A DNA stretch of 64,000 bases from Hyphomicrobiales bacterium (lineage in GTDB: Bacteria > Pseudomonadota > Alphaproteobacteria > Rhizobiales > Rhizobiaceae): NCBI GenBank assembly GCA_900489925.1, contig UEHQ01000015.1, positions 1 to 64,000 on the forward strand, written 5' to 3'. The position numbers were made by a program, and so were the translations under genes. Below are positions 18,098-26,892 of this stretch, piece by piece; position 1 is the first letter of the stretch, and every line of letters begins with the position of its first letter. The notes under the pieces were generated by a model. The model saw only the letters and a list, made by a program, of their open reading frames with translations. It was not told where the DNA came from and ran no database searches.

Positions 18098-18592
18098 ATG
18101 ACGGTGCTGACGATCGAGGAACTGGCGGCCGCACTTCAGCCGGGGCAGGCGATCGCCGGGCTAGACCTCGGCACCAAGACGATCGGGCTTTCGATGTCGG
18201 ATCTCGGCCGGCGATTCTCGACCCCGCGCCCGGTCATCAAGCGCGAGAAATTCACCATAGATGCCGAGGTGCTTCTGAGCTTCGCTGAAAAGGAAAAGGT
18301 CGCGGGCTTCGTCATCGGGCTGCCGATGAACATGGACGGCTCGGCGGGGCCGCGCGTCCAGGCGACACGCGCGTTCGTTCGCAACATGGAGCAGAAGACC
18401 GCGCTGCCGTTCGTCTATTGGGACGAGAGACTGTCGACGGTTGCCGCCGAACGGGCGCTTCTGGAGATGGATGTGTCACGCGCCAAGCGCGCCGAACGCA
18501 TCGATTCGGCGGCGGCGAGCTTTATCCTTCAAGGAGCCCTGGACAGGCTATCCTTGCTATCGAGGACGGCAGCCGACGGCTTCGAAGCCTGA
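18098..18592 (+). CDS. ruvX: YqgF/RuvX family putative Holliday junction resolvase
   Basis: A 164-residue RNase H-fold protein. Family motifs are [19 protein letters not shown] (first catalytic Asp), [22 protein letters not shown], and [20 protein letters not shown] with the DERLST box, followed by [16 protein letters not shown]. The proposed roles are resolving recombination junctions or 16S rRNA 5' end maturation. Its last 64 bases overlap the convergent gene at 18529-18861. Confidence 0.92.
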   Translation: MTVLTIEELAAALQPGQAIAGLDLGTKTIGLSMSDLGRRFSTPRPVIKREKFTIDAEVLLSFAEKEKVAGFVIGLPMNMDGSAGPRVQATRAFVRNMEQKTALPFVYWDERLSTVAAERALLEMDVSRAKRAERIDSAAASFILQGALDRLSLLSRTAADGFEA

Positions 18593-18861
18593 CGCGCCTG
18601 CCACCACGCGATGATGGCCTTGCGCTTGCGATAGCCCAGGATCGCGAAGACGATCAGACTGTCGACCACAATGGCGCGCGCGACCAGCGGCGGAATGGTT
18701 TCCGGCGGAATACCCAGAACATTGCCGTAGATCTGGAACGTCAGGTCGTGAACCTGCCGGGTCAGCATGAAGATGCCGAAATTCATGTCGTAGTAGGAAA
18801 GCCAGTACCAGCCCGCCAGAAAAACAATCGGACCGGCCCAGAAGATCAGGAACCACTTCAT
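18529..18861 (-). CDS. DUF6105-like membrane protein
   Basis: A 110-residue protein starting [20 protein letters not shown]. It has hydrophobic stretches at about 3-20 and 63-80 separated by [20 protein letters not shown] and [18 protein letters not shown], then a basic [14 protein letters not shown]. This pattern matches rhizobial DUF6105 proteins as I remember them. Function is unknown. The ATG overlaps the stop of the upstream gene by four bases (ATGA, 18858-18861), so the two are coupled. The 3' end overlaps ruvX by 64 bases on the other strand. Confidence 0.75.
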   Translation of the reverse strand: MKWFLIFWAGPIVFLAGWYWLSYYDMNFGIFMLTRQVHDLTFQIYGNVLGIPPETIPPLVARAIVVDSLIVFAILGYRKRKAIIAWWQARQASKPSAAVLDSKDSLSRAP

Positions 18862-19031
18862 GCGGTCGCCCCTCTTTCTCGTTTGGCGACTGGCCGCTCG
18901 TGTGAGACCAGCCATGTCGACAATGCCATCAGACCCAGAACCAGCGCCGGCACTGCAATATCCAACGCGAGCACCGCGAAAAACATCATCGCGGCTACAA
19001 GGAACGCGGCTCTCGCGATTTTGGTTCCCAT
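18858..19031 (-). CDS. Small membrane protein coupled to the DUF6105-like gene
   Basis: A 57-residue protein (MGTKIARAAFLVAAMMFFAV...) with a nearly continuous hydrophobic region forming one long or two short membrane helices, ending in a basic tail ([13 protein letters not shown]). The ATG at 19031 is preferred to a GTG at 19043, which has no ribosome site; CTGGAA precedes the ATG weakly. The stop overlaps the ATG of the next gene. No family is recognised. Confidence 0.6.
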   Translation of the reverse strand: MGTKIARAAFLVAAMMFFAVLALDIAVPALVLGLMALSTWLVSHERPVAKRERGATA

Positions 19032-19150
19032 TGTTCCAGACACTCAATACTTTTGAACTGTCCGTACCCTGTCCCCTTAACCGCCGAGGCGCAACGTAAA
19101 CCATTTGTTAAGGTTAACGCCGATGGGTGTACCTGTGGAAAGCCCTGCCC

Positions 19151-19813
19151 TCAGCCGTAGACCCCACGGACGATACGCTTGAGCGCGGTTGCCGCCTTGT
19201 CCCAGTCCTTCGCCGTCTTCAGCGCCAGCCCGGCGCATTGGCCGCCGGCGGATGCCGACAACACGAGATGCTGGATGGCGGCGATCAGAATGGCGTTGAC
19301 GGCGACAACGTCGACACCCTTCGGCGGCGTCAGCGAGCCGCGCATGCGCTCGAGCCAGGTGGCCAAAGCCTTCGAGCGCGCTTCCGAAAGCCGCCTGACC
19401 TGCTCGGTGTTTTCGGACACCTCCCAGGCGACGATGCGACGAACCAGCGGGTCATCCCGCAAGGCTTCCAGGAAAAGCAGCGACAGGCGCTCCATCAGGT
19501 CGCCGTAAGTGAGAAGGAACATGCCGCCGGTGTCTTCCGGGATCTTGTCCTTGACCCACGTGCCGAGATCAGCCCCGATCGCCTCCACCAAGCCATTCAG
19601 TCCACCGTAGTAGCGATAGATCAGCTGCTTGTCGCAGCCGGCGCGGCGGGCGACGGCGTTGATACCGAAGTTCTGAAACCCCTCCTCCGCAAGCAGAGCC
19701 TTGGCCGCCTTCAGGATCGCCTTTTCAGTGGCACCACGGTCGCGTACGCGCTTCTCGGGTTCAGCGCGCGGTGCGCCGGCGATGGGTGTCAAAACCATGG
19801 GATCATTCAGCAT
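19151..19813 (-). CDS. TetR/AcrR family transcriptional regulator
   Basis: A 220-residue repressor-type protein. The N-terminal helix-turn-helix lies at about residues 27-73 (GATEKAILKAAKALLAEEGF, then INAVARRAGCDKQLIYRYYG). The C-terminal domain presumably binds a ligand. The first ATG at 19813 is used; ATG at 19798 is an alternative. A 24-bp palindrome 19 bases upstream (19832-19855) is a good candidate for its own operator. Its other targets cannot be seen; the adjacent genes are transcribed away from this site. Confidence 0.9.
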   Translation of the reverse strand: MLNDPMVLTPIAGAPRAEPEKRVRDRGATEKAILKAAKALLAEEGFQNFGINAVARRAGCDKQLIYRYYGGLNGLVEAIGADLGTWVKDKIPEDTGGMFLLTYGDLMERLSLLFLEALRDDPLVRRIVAWEVSENTEQVRRLSEARSKALATWLERMRGSLTPPKGVDVVAVNAILIAAIQHLVLSASAGGQCAGLALKTAKDWDKAATALKRIVRGVYG

Positions 19814-19831
19814 CAGGGATTCGGGTCCGAT

Positions 19832-19855
19832 TTGTCACTCATCGGTGAGTAACAA
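19832..19855. promoter_or_regulatory. Palindromic operator candidate of the TetR gene
   Basis: The half sites TTGTCACTCATC (19832-19843) and GGTGAGTAACAA (19844-19855) are inverted copies at 10 of 12 positions. The size and the position right before the tetR start codon fit autoregulation by a TetR dimer. Confidence 0.6.
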
Positions 19856-19962
19856 CGCACCCCCGAACCGGCAACGGACAAAGCCTTGAAAGATTGTGGA
19901 CAGTGATCAGTGCCCACAGCAAATCGCTCCCTTTGCCACCAGTCAGTGACGTCGCAGCAAAG

Positions 19963-20580
19963 TTACAGTGCTTGACCAAACCAGACCGTACGCTCGGACG
20001 CTTCGACGAGCGGTGGCCCCAACCTTGTAAAGCCGCGCGAACCCCAGAATCCTATACCATCAGCATTGGTTGGACTGGCACCGAGATGCACAGCTTTCAC
20101 ATCAGCCCTGCGGGCCTGCGAAAGCCAAACATCGAGGAGTTTCGTACCAATCCCCTGTCCTCGCAACCGCGACAGCAAATTCATGTGGATATGGGCTGGA
20201 TAGGCATCGACGAGCGCCGCCGGCGGCAGCGACGGATGATGGATCGCAGCGATGCGCTTCTGGTCGGCATCCCAAAGATCAGGGTCGCCTTGCGGGTCAG
20301 GATAGGTTTCACGAAGGCGCGGCCACCAGTCGCGCTCAAGCTGGGCCTGGAACGCGCGAGTATCGTAGACGCCGACAATATACCCCGCGACGCCGTCCGC
20401 ATCCTCGGCGACGAATGCCGTGGACGGACTCAGCATCACATAAGGGGCGGAGTAGATGTGGCCGATCAGCTTGCCGTCGCGGTGCAACGCCGTTGCGTCC
20501 TTGCCAGCATCTCCTGTGACCAACGAGATCGCGTAGATCTGCTCGATATCGTCGGGCCGAACGGCGCGAATATCGGTCAT
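19963..20580 (-). CDS. GNAT family N-acetyltransferase
   Basis: A 205-residue acetyltransferase starting MTDIRAVRPDDIEQIYAISL. The acetyl-CoA loop is NLLSRLRGQGIGTKLLDVW, with the C-terminal VHLGASPTNADGIGFWGSRG. The domain order and the AYPAHIHMN stretch resemble the subgroup related to the acetyltransferase-like part of eukaryotic O-GlcNAcase proteins. Its ATG overlaps the stop of the upstream acyl-CoA dehydrogenase gene by one base (TGATG), so translation is probably coupled. Confidence 0.85.
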   Translation of the reverse strand: MTDIRAVRPDDIEQIYAISLVTGDAGKDATALHRDGKLIGHIYSAPYVMLSPSTAFVAEDADGVAGYIVGVYDTRAFQAQLERDWWPRLRETYPDPQGDPDLWDADQKRIAAIHHPSLPPAALVDAYPAHIHMNLLSRLRGQGIGTKLLDVWLSQARRADVKAVHLGASPTNADGIGFWGSRGFTRLGPPLVEASERTVWFGQAL

Positions 20581-22229
20581 CAGCTTGCCGGCGGATAGAG
20601 CAGATCGACGATGTAGCTGGCGTCGAACCGCGAATCGAGCATGCCGTAGGTGGATCGCCATCCACCCGCGAGACGAGTTTCGATGAAGGCGTCGGCGATG
20701 CGCCCTGCCCCCAGCCGGTAAAGCTCCGCGGCGCCGGCAGCGAGCGCGAGCTGCTCGACCAGAAGACGGGCAGCACCCTCGTCGCGTTCGCAAAGCGCCA
20801 TTGCCGCGCGCAGCACGTCGATGGTCTTCTTGCCTGCCGGACCGAGATCGCGTGCGAGGCCGGCAAACACGGTCTCGAAGAGATCCTTGCCGCGGTTCAG
20901 AATGCGCAGGACATCCAGCGCCATGACATTGCCGGAGCCTTCCCAGATCGCATTGACGGGCGCTTCGCGGTAGTGCCGGGCGATCGGACGTTCCTCGATG
21001 TAGCCGCTGCCACCGATGCATTCCATCGCTTCGTAGATCAGCGCCGGCGCGATCTTGCAGCACCAGTATTTGGCAACCGGCGTCATGACCCTCGCATAGG
21101 CCGCTTCTTCGGCACTGCCGCGGGCCTTGTCGAAGGCGTCGGCGAGGCGGAACGACAGCGCGGTGGCTGCGGCGACGTCGAGCGCCATGTCAGCGAGGAC
21201 ACGCGTCATGATTGGCTGGCTGACCAGCATCTTGCCGAAGACACTGCGACCGCGCGTGTGGTGGACGGCTTCGGCGAGCGAGGCGCGCATGATACCCGAC
21301 GACGCCAGGGCGCAATCGAGACGCGTCAGCGTCACCATATCAAGGATGGTGCGAATACCGGCGTCCGGACCGCCGAGCAGGAAGCCGAAGGTGTCGTTGA
21401 ACTCGACTTCCGACGACGCGTTGGAACGATTGCCGACCTTGTCCTTCAGCCGCTGGAACTGCAGGCCGTTGGCCGAGCCATCTTCGAGCAGGCGCGGCAC
21501 GAGGAAGCACCCCATGCCTTCCTTGGTCTGCGCCAGCATGATGAAGGCATCACTCATCGGCGCGGACATGAACCATTTATGGCCGGAGAGCCTGTAGATG
21601 CCCTCGCTGACCTTCTCGGCATTTGTCGTGTTGGATCGGACGTCGGTTCCACCCTGCTTTTCCGTCATGCCCATGCCGATCGTCACGGCTGACTTCTGCA
21701 TGGCGGGCTTGTTGGTGGAATCGTACTTGCGCGAAAGAATCTTCGGCGCCCAGTCCTTCTGGACGGCCGGCGAGGCCGAAAGAGCCGCCACCGAGGCGCT
21801 CGTCATCGTCAACGGGCAAAGGTGCCCGGATTCGAGCTGCGCCGTCAGGTAGAAGCGCGCGGCACGGACCTTGTGCGCCTGGTCCTTGGCATCCGCATCC
21901 GCCTGCGGGTCCCAGACCGACGAATGCAGGCCCGATGACATCGACCGACGCATCAGCGCATGCCAGGCAGGATGGAACTCGACCACGTCGAGACGCTCGC
22001 CTCTCGGACCATGGGTGCGCAGCTGCGGCGTGCCCTGGTTTGCCATGCGCGCGAGCTCCTGCGCCTCCGGAGAGGTCACATAGCGTCCCATGCTGTCCAG
22101 CTCGTCGCGAATGCCGCGCGGCAGCCCGCCGGTCAGATCGACGATCAGCGGATCGGACCTGTAGGCGTTGATGCCGGACCACAGGCTCGGCTGATTGAGT
22201 TCGGCGAGTTTTTCTTCGGCGGATGTCAT
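20580..22229 (-). CDS. AidB-like acyl-CoA dehydrogenase
   Basis: A 549-residue flavoprotein of the AidB branch of the acyl-CoA dehydrogenases. The N-terminal arm (LNQPSLWSGINAYRSDPLIV) is the AidB-specific extension. The core shows GMGMTEKQGGTDVRSNTT, HKWFMSAPMSDAFIMLAQ and the C-terminal ALIYEAMECIGGSGYIEERP with YREAPVNAIWEGSGNVMALD. E. coli AidB binds DNA and is linked to the adaptive response to alkylation; a metabolic role is also possible. It is divergent from pyrB and coupled to the downstream GNAT gene. Confidence 0.9.
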   Translation of the reverse strand: MTSAEEKLAELNQPSLWSGINAYRSDPLIVDLTGGLPRGIRDELDSMGRYVTSPEAQELARMANQGTPQLRTHGPRGERLDVVEFHPAWHALMRRSMSSGLHSSVWDPQADADAKDQAHKVRAARFYLTAQLESGHLCPLTMTSASVAALSASPAVQKDWAPKILSRKYDSTNKPAMQKSAVTIGMGMTEKQGGTDVRSNTTNAEKVSEGIYRLSGHKWFMSAPMSDAFIMLAQTKEGMGCFLVPRLLEDGSANGLQFQRLKDKVGNRSNASSEVEFNDTFGFLLGGPDAGIRTILDMVTLTRLDCALASSGIMRASLAEAVHHTRGRSVFGKMLVSQPIMTRVLADMALDVAAATALSFRLADAFDKARGSAEEAAYARVMTPVAKYWCCKIAPALIYEAMECIGGSGYIEERPIARHYREAPVNAIWEGSGNVMALDVLRILNRGKDLFETVFAGLARDLGPAGKKTIDVLRAAMALCERDEGAARLLVEQLALAAGAAELYRLGAGRIADAFIETRLAGGWRSTYGMLDSRFDASYIVDLLYPPAS

Positions 22230-22351
22230 GAATCGCTTCTAGTGCAAGAGGCAGGCAAAGGGAAACCGGAAGTTAGATTTCGTCTTGCACTTGCTTTAGC
22301 CGAATTTCGGCAAAATTGCAGGGGGAGACGGGTCTTTGCCCACAGCGCATG

Positions 22352-22380
22352 CTTGCCGCCGTCGCATGCACTCTTTATAG
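22352..22380 (+). promoter_or_regulatory. Probable pyrB promoter with flanking GCATGC palindromes
   Basis: CTTGCC (22352-22357), a 17-base spacer and TTATAG (22375-22380) match the rhizobial promoter pattern. Transcription would start near 22387, 24 bases before the pyrB ATG. Two identical GCATGC palindromes lie at 22347-22352 and 22364-22369, touching the -35 and lying in the spacer, and could be operator half sites. Confidence 0.55.
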
Positions 22381-22410
22381 AGCCGCTGACGACAGCATAG
22401 AGGCAGGTTC

Positions 22411-23367
22411 ATGGTCTTCTTTCCCCACCGCCACCTCATCGGTATCAAAGGGCTCACAGAGCAGGATATCACCTTTCTCCTCGACAAGGCCGACGAGGCC
22501 GTCAAGATCAGTCGGCAGAGAGAAAAGAAAACGTCGACCCTTCGTGGCCTGACTCAGATCAATCTGTTCTTCGAGGCCTCGACGCGCACGCAGGCGTCCT
22601 TCGAGCTCGCCGGCAAGCGCCTCGGCGCCGACGTGATGAACATGTCGGTCGGCAACTCTTCCGTAAAGAAGGGTGAGACGCTGATCGATACGGCGATGAC
22701 GCTGAACGCGATGCGGCCGGACGTGCTTGTCATCAGGCATTCAAGCGCAGGCGCTGCCGCCCTGCTCGCGCAGAAGGTCTCCTGCTCGGTCGTCAACGCC
22801 GGCGACGGCCAGCATGAACATCCGACACAGGCGCTGCTCGACGCGCTGACGATACGCCGCGCCAAGGGCAAGCTTTCGCGCATCATCGTCGCCATCTGCG
22901 GCGACGTGCTGCATTCGCGCGTGGCGCGCTCGAACATCCTTCTCCTGAACGCGATGGGCGCGCGGGTGCGCGTGGTTGCCCCTGCGACCCTGCTGCCGGC
23001 CGGCATCGCCGACATGGGGGTGGAAGTCTTCCATTCCATGAAGGAAGGCCTGAAGGACGCCGATGTCGTCATGATGCTGCGCTTGCAACGCGAGCGCATG
23101 TCCGGCGCCTTCGTACCGTCGGTGCGCGAATACTTCCACTTCTACGGCCTCGACGCGGAAACGCTGAAGGCGGCGAAGGAAGATGCCCTGGTCATGCACC
23201 CCGGACCAATGAACCGGGGCGTGGAAATCGCCTCGGAGGTCGCGGACGGGCCACAGAGCGTGATCGCAGAACAAGTCGAAATGGGCGTCGCCGTACGCAT
23301 GGCGGTGATGGAGACGCTGCTTGTCTCGCAGAACCACGGCCCCCGCAGCGAAGGAGCCGGCGCATGA
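22411..23367 (+). CDS. pyrB: Aspartate carbamoyltransferase catalytic chain
   Basis: A 318-residue enzyme joining carbamoyl phosphate and aspartate, the committed step of pyrimidine synthesis. The carbamoyl-phosphate loop is [20 protein letters not shown], followed by [23 protein letters not shown] and the C-terminal [23 protein letters not shown] lies shortly before the ATG. It overlaps the next gene by four bases (ATGA). That neighbour encodes a dihydroorotase homologue lacking key ligands, the arrangement known from Pseudomonas, where PyrB and an inactive PyrC' form a dodecamer. Confidence 0.97.
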   Translation: MVFFPHRHLIGIKGLTEQDITFLLDKADEAVKISRQREKKTSTLRGLTQINLFFEASTRTQASFELAGKRLGADVMNMSVGNSSVKKGETLIDTAMTLNAMRPDVLVIRHSSAGAAALLAQKVSCSVVNAGDGQHEHPTQALLDALTIRRAKGKLSRIIVAICGDVLHSRVARSNILLLNAMGARVRVVAPATLLPAGIADMGVEVFHSMKEGLKDADVVMMLRLQRERMSGAFVPSVREYFHFYGLDAETLKAAKEDALVMHPGPMNRGVEIASEVADGPQSVIAEQVEMGVAVRMAVMETLLVSQNHGPRSEGAGA

Positions 23368-24653
23368 GCAACTCGATCGTTTTCCAGAACGTTCGCATCA
23401 TCGACCCCTCGCGCAATCTCGATGAAATCGGAACGATCGTCGTCGAGGACGGCCTGATCGTGGCCTCGGGCAAGGATGCCAAGAACCATGGTGTGCCCAA
23501 GGGTGCCGAGGTTCGCGATTGCAAAGGCCTCATTGCAGCTCCCGGCCTTGTCGATGCGCGCGTTCATATCGGCGAACCTGGCGCGGAACATCGCGAGACC
23601 ATCGCTTCGGCCAGCCGCGCCGCGGCAGCCGGCGGCGTGACCTCGATCATCATGATGCCGGACACCGACCCTGTGATCGATGACATCGCACTCGTCGAGT
23701 TCGTCAAGAAGACGGCAAAGGACAAGGCGCTGGTCAATGTCTATCCGGCAGCGGCCATCACCAAGCATCTGGCCGGCGAAGAGATGACCGAAATCGGCAT
23801 GCTGATGGAAGCGGGCGCGGTCGCCTTTACCGATGGCCGTTCCAGCCTGCACGACACGCAGGTCCTGCGGCGGGTCATGACTTATGCCCGCGAGTTCGGC
23901 GCCGTGATCTCCTGCGAGACGCGCGATAAATATCTCGGCGCAACCGGCGTCATGCATGAGGGACTGTTCGCAAGCTGGCTTGGCCTTGGCGGTATCCCGA
24001 AGGAGGCCGAACTCATTCCGCTCGAGCGCGACCTGCGCATCGCCAAGCTGACGCGCGGTAAATATCATGCGGCGATGATCTCGGTGCCGGAATCGGTCGA
24101 GGCCATAGAGCTGGCCAAGAGCCGCGGCGCGACGGTGACCTGCGGTATCTCCATCAATAATCTGGCACTCAACGAAAACGACATCGGCGAGTATCGCACC
24201 TTCTTCAAGCTCTACCCGCCGCTGCGTTCGGAAGACGATCGCGTGGCGATGGTCGATGCTCTGGCGAGAGGCGCGATCGACATCATCGTTTCGTCGCATG
24301 ACCCGCAGGACGTGGACACCAAGCGCCTCCCCTTCGGCGAAGCGGCTGATGGTGCGATCGGCCTTGAAACGCTGCTGGCGGCGGCCCTGCGGCTGCACCA
24401 CAGCGGCCAGGTCAGCCTGATGCGGCTGATCGATGCCATGTCGACGCGCCCCGCGCAGATCTTCGGCCTCGAGGCCGGCACGCTGAAGCCCGGCGCCAAG
24501 GCGGATATCGTGTTGATCGATCTGGACGAGCCTTGGCTTGTTTCGAAAGACATGCTTCTCTCCCGCTCGAAGAACACGCCGTTCGAAGACGCGCGGTTCA
24601 GTGGACGGGCTGTCGCGACCTACGTCGCCGGGCAGTGCGTGCATACTCTATAA
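23364..24653 (+). CDS. pyrC': Dihydroorotase-like protein, probably non-catalytic PyrC'
   Basis: A 429-residue amidohydrolase-fold protein, normally annotated dihydroorotase. The fold motifs are present ([45 protein letters not shown]), but metal and catalytic positions are changed. The canonical HxH reads Arg66-Val-His68. The later ligand His in the AHCED-type motif is Ser183 (VISCETRD). The His of HIxHVS is Met238 (YHAAMIS). The catalytic Asp of TDHAP is Ser311 (SSHDP). This pattern fits the inactive PyrC' that scaffolds ATCase. It overlaps pyrB by four bases. A true PyrC would then have to be elsewhere in the genome. Confidence 0.85.
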   Translation: MSNSIVFQNVRIIDPSRNLDEIGTIVVEDGLIVASGKDAKNHGVPKGAEVRDCKGLIAAPGLVDARVHIGEPGAEHRETIASASRAAAAGGVTSIIMMPDTDPVIDDIALVEFVKKTAKDKALVNVYPAAAITKHLAGEEMTEIGMLMEAGAVAFTDGRSSLHDTQVLRRVMTYAREFGAVISCETRDKYLGATGVMHEGLFASWLGLGGIPKEAELIPLERDLRIAKLTRGKYHAAMISVPESVEAIELAKSRGATVTCGISINNLALNENDIGEYRTFFKLYPPLRSEDDRVAMVDALARGAIDIIVSSHDPQDVDTKRLPFGEAADGAIGLETLLAAALRLHHSGQVSLMRLIDAMSTRPAQIFGLEAGTLKPGAKADIVLIDLDEPWLVSKDMLLSRSKNTPFEDARFSGRAVATYVAGQCVHTL

Positions 24654-24681
24654 GAAAAGACTGGGAGCGCCCGGAGGGAAT

Positions 24682-25302
24682 ATGGTCTCTGATCTCATGA
24701 CTTGGCAGATCACGCTGCCGATCGCGCTGGCGGCCGCCGTCATCGGCTATCTGCTCGGGTCCATCCCGTTCGGCCTCATACTCACCAAGGCCGCCGGCCT
24801 CGGCGACGTGCGCAGCATAGGATCCGGCAATATCGGCGCCACCAACGTGCTGCGGACCGGCAACAAGAAGCTCGCAGCCGCGACCCTTCTCCTCGATGCA
24901 TTGAAAGCGTCGGCCGCCGCGTGGATCGTCGGATATATCTTCGGTAATGAAGCGGCTCTCATCGCAGGCTTCTTTGCCTTTATCGGCCACCTCTTCCCTG
25001 TCTGGCTCGGCTTCAAGGGCGGCAAGGGTGTTGCCACCTATATCGGTACGCTTCTCGGCGTTGCGCCGGTGATGGTCCTTGCTTTTGCGCTAGTGTGGTT
25101 GGCGGTTGCGTTCATCACGCGATATTCGTCGCTTTCCGCGCTGGTTGCTATGCTTGTCATTCCGGTTGCATTGTGGATACTAGGCGCAGAAAAGGTTGCA
25201 GCGGTAATGGCAATCATGACTGCCATTTCCTACTGGAAGCACAAGACCAATATCTCGCGACTGATAAGCGGGACGGAAAGCAAGATCGGGGCGAAGGGGT
25301 AG
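24682..25302 (+). CDS. plsY: Glycerol-3-phosphate acyltransferase PlsY
   Basis: A 206-residue inner-membrane enzyme that transfers acyl groups from acyl phosphate to glycerol 3-phosphate, the first step of phospholipid synthesis. The three PlsY motifs are visible: [50 protein letters not shown] and the late [14 protein letters not shown]. Several hydrophobic segments separate them. The start at 24682 follows GGAGG; the frame is open upstream into pyrC'. dprA starts one base after its stop. Confidence 0.94.
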   Translation: MVSDLMTWQITLPIALAAAVIGYLLGSIPFGLILTKAAGLGDVRSIGSGNIGATNVLRTGNKKLAAATLLLDALKASAAAWIVGYIFGNEAALIAGFFAFIGHLFPVWLGFKGGKGVATYIGTLLGVAPVMVLAFALVWLAVAFITRYSSLSALVAMLVIPVALWILGAEKVAAVMAIMTAISYWKHKTNISRLISGTESKIGAKG

Positions 25303-25303
25303 G

Positions 25304-26452
25304 ATGGACACTCGCAGCGCAAGGCCAAATGGAATTGCGCTGACGGACCGGCAACGCATCGCGTGGCTGCGTCTCATTCGCTCTGACAATGTCGGACCGG
25401 CGACATTCCGGGACCTCATCAATCATTTCGGTTCGGCCGAGACGGCACTTGCGGCCCTGCCCGAACTCTCGGCGCGCGGCGGCGCGACGCGCTCGATCCG
25501 CATCGCCACCGAAGCTGAAGCTCACCGGGAGCTGGAAGCCGCGCATCGATTCGGTGCGCGGTTCGTCGGCATCGGCGAGCCGGATTATCCCCAGGCGCTG
25601 AAGCAGATCGAAGGCGCCCCACCGCTGCTTGCCGTAAAGGGAAATCTTTCGGCCGCAACACAGCCGGCGGCCGGCATCGTCGGCTCGCGCAATGCCTCGA
25701 TATCAGGCGCAAAGTTCGCGGCAATGATCGCGGGAGAATGCGGGAGAGCGGGCTATGCGATCGTTTCCGGTCTTGCGCGCGGCATCGACACGGCGGCCCA
25801 TCGTGCGAGCCTCGACACCGGGACGATTGCCGCGATGGCGGGTGGGCTGGACCAGCCCTACCCTCCTGAAAATGCGGGGCTGCTCAACGATATCTGGAAC
25901 ACCAATGGTCTCGCCGTCAGCGAGATGCCGTTCGGCTGGGAACCCCGAGCGCGTGATTTTCCGCGACGCAACCGGCTGATCGCCGGAATTTCTCTCGGCG
26001 TCGTCGTCGTCGAGGCGGCAATGCGTTCGGGGTCACTGATCACGGCCCGTCTTGCGGGTGAGTTCGGCAGGCTTGTGTTTGCGGTACCGGGGTCGCCGCT
26101 CGACCCGCGTTGTCACGGCACCAACGGCCTGCTGAAGGACGGCGCGATGATCGTCACATCTCCCGCTGACGTCATCGACGCACTGGCGCCGCTGTCACAG
26201 CTGGATCTCTTTGCTGTGCCCGTTGCGGAGGAACCGGAGCATGGCGGCGGGTTCTCACTGCTGCCGCCCGATGACACCGATCGCGCACGGATCACGGATG
26301 CCCTGGGGCCGACCCCGGTCGAGATCGATGACATCATCCGGCACACCGGACTCACGGCCTCGGCCGTATACCTTGTCCTGTTAGAACTGGACCTCGCCGG
26401 TCGCCTGCATCGCCACCCGGGCGGTCTGGTTTCTCTTGCAATGGATGGCTGA
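25304..26452 (+). CDS. dprA: DNA-processing protein DprA
   Basis: A 382-residue protein that loads RecA on single-stranded DNA during natural transformation and protects incoming DNA. An N-terminal helix-hairpin-helix/SAM-like region (about 1-80) is followed by the Rossmann core with IVGSRNASISG, VSGLARGIDTAAHRASL and AGGLDQPYPPENAGL, then RNRLIAGISLGVVVVEAAMRSGSLITARLA. A C-terminal winged-helix tail follows (VEIDDIIRHTGLTASAVYLV). It is one base behind plsY. Presence of dprA does not prove competence. Confidence 0.94.
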   Translation: MDTRSARPNGIALTDRQRIAWLRLIRSDNVGPATFRDLINHFGSAETALAALPELSARGGATRSIRIATEAEAHRELEAAHRFGARFVGIGEPDYPQALKQIEGAPPLLAVKGNLSAATQPAAGIVGSRNASISGAKFAAMIAGECGRAGYAIVSGLARGIDTAAHRASLDTGTIAAMAGGLDQPYPPENAGLLNDIWNTNGLAVSEMPFGWEPRARDFPRRNRLIAGISLGVVVVEAAMRSGSLITARLAGEFGRLVFAVPGSPLDPRCHGTNGLLKDGAMIVTSPADVIDALAPLSQLDLFAVPVAEEPEHGGGFSLLPPDDTDRARITDALGPTPVEIDDIIRHTGLTASAVYLVLLELDLAGRLHRHPGGLVSLAMDG

Positions 26453-26456
26453 CGTC

Positions 26457-26636
26457 TTACATACGGGCCTGCAGGTCGCCGGCTTCGACATAGGCCATTT
26501 CGATAAGGTAGCAGAGCATGTCGGCCTTCTCCTTTTCCGCCACCTGGCGCAACTCTGCCAGCATCTGCCTGACGAAGGCGATGTTCTCGCGGGAGCTGGA
26601 TCGACCGGCATCCTGTTTTGCGTATTTGGCCGCCAT
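26457..26636 (-). CDS. Small helical hypothetical protein
   Basis: A 59-residue protein starting MAAKYAKQDAGRSSSRENIA. It forms one long amphipathic helix pair (FVRQMLAELRQVAEKEKADM, then LCYLIEMAYVEAGDLQARM). Rhizobial genomes have similar small helical proteins, but I cannot name a family. Its stop lies four bases from the convergent dprA stop. A longer in-frame start (26687) is possible. Confidence 0.65.
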   Translation of the reverse strand: MAAKYAKQDAGRSSSRENIAFVRQMLAELRQVAEKEKADMLCYLIEMAYVEAGDLQARM

Positions 26637-26892
26637 GAATGACTCATGTCCAGATAGAGAGAGGCTGCACGACGCAGCCGGAACCACACGTCAAAAACGA
26701 TAGCGCAATAATCAGAAATTGCAACAACGCACTTATCTTCTCTAGGTTGCATCGCGTTGTAATCAGTAAAAATGCATGCAAACCACTTGACCGAAACGAT
26801 TTCCCTGTCCATGTCGGAGACCGGCAACCATGACAGGGCAGGCCTTCTGCCTACCTATCCGCCAGCCCCAGTATCCTTTTTAGAGAATCATC

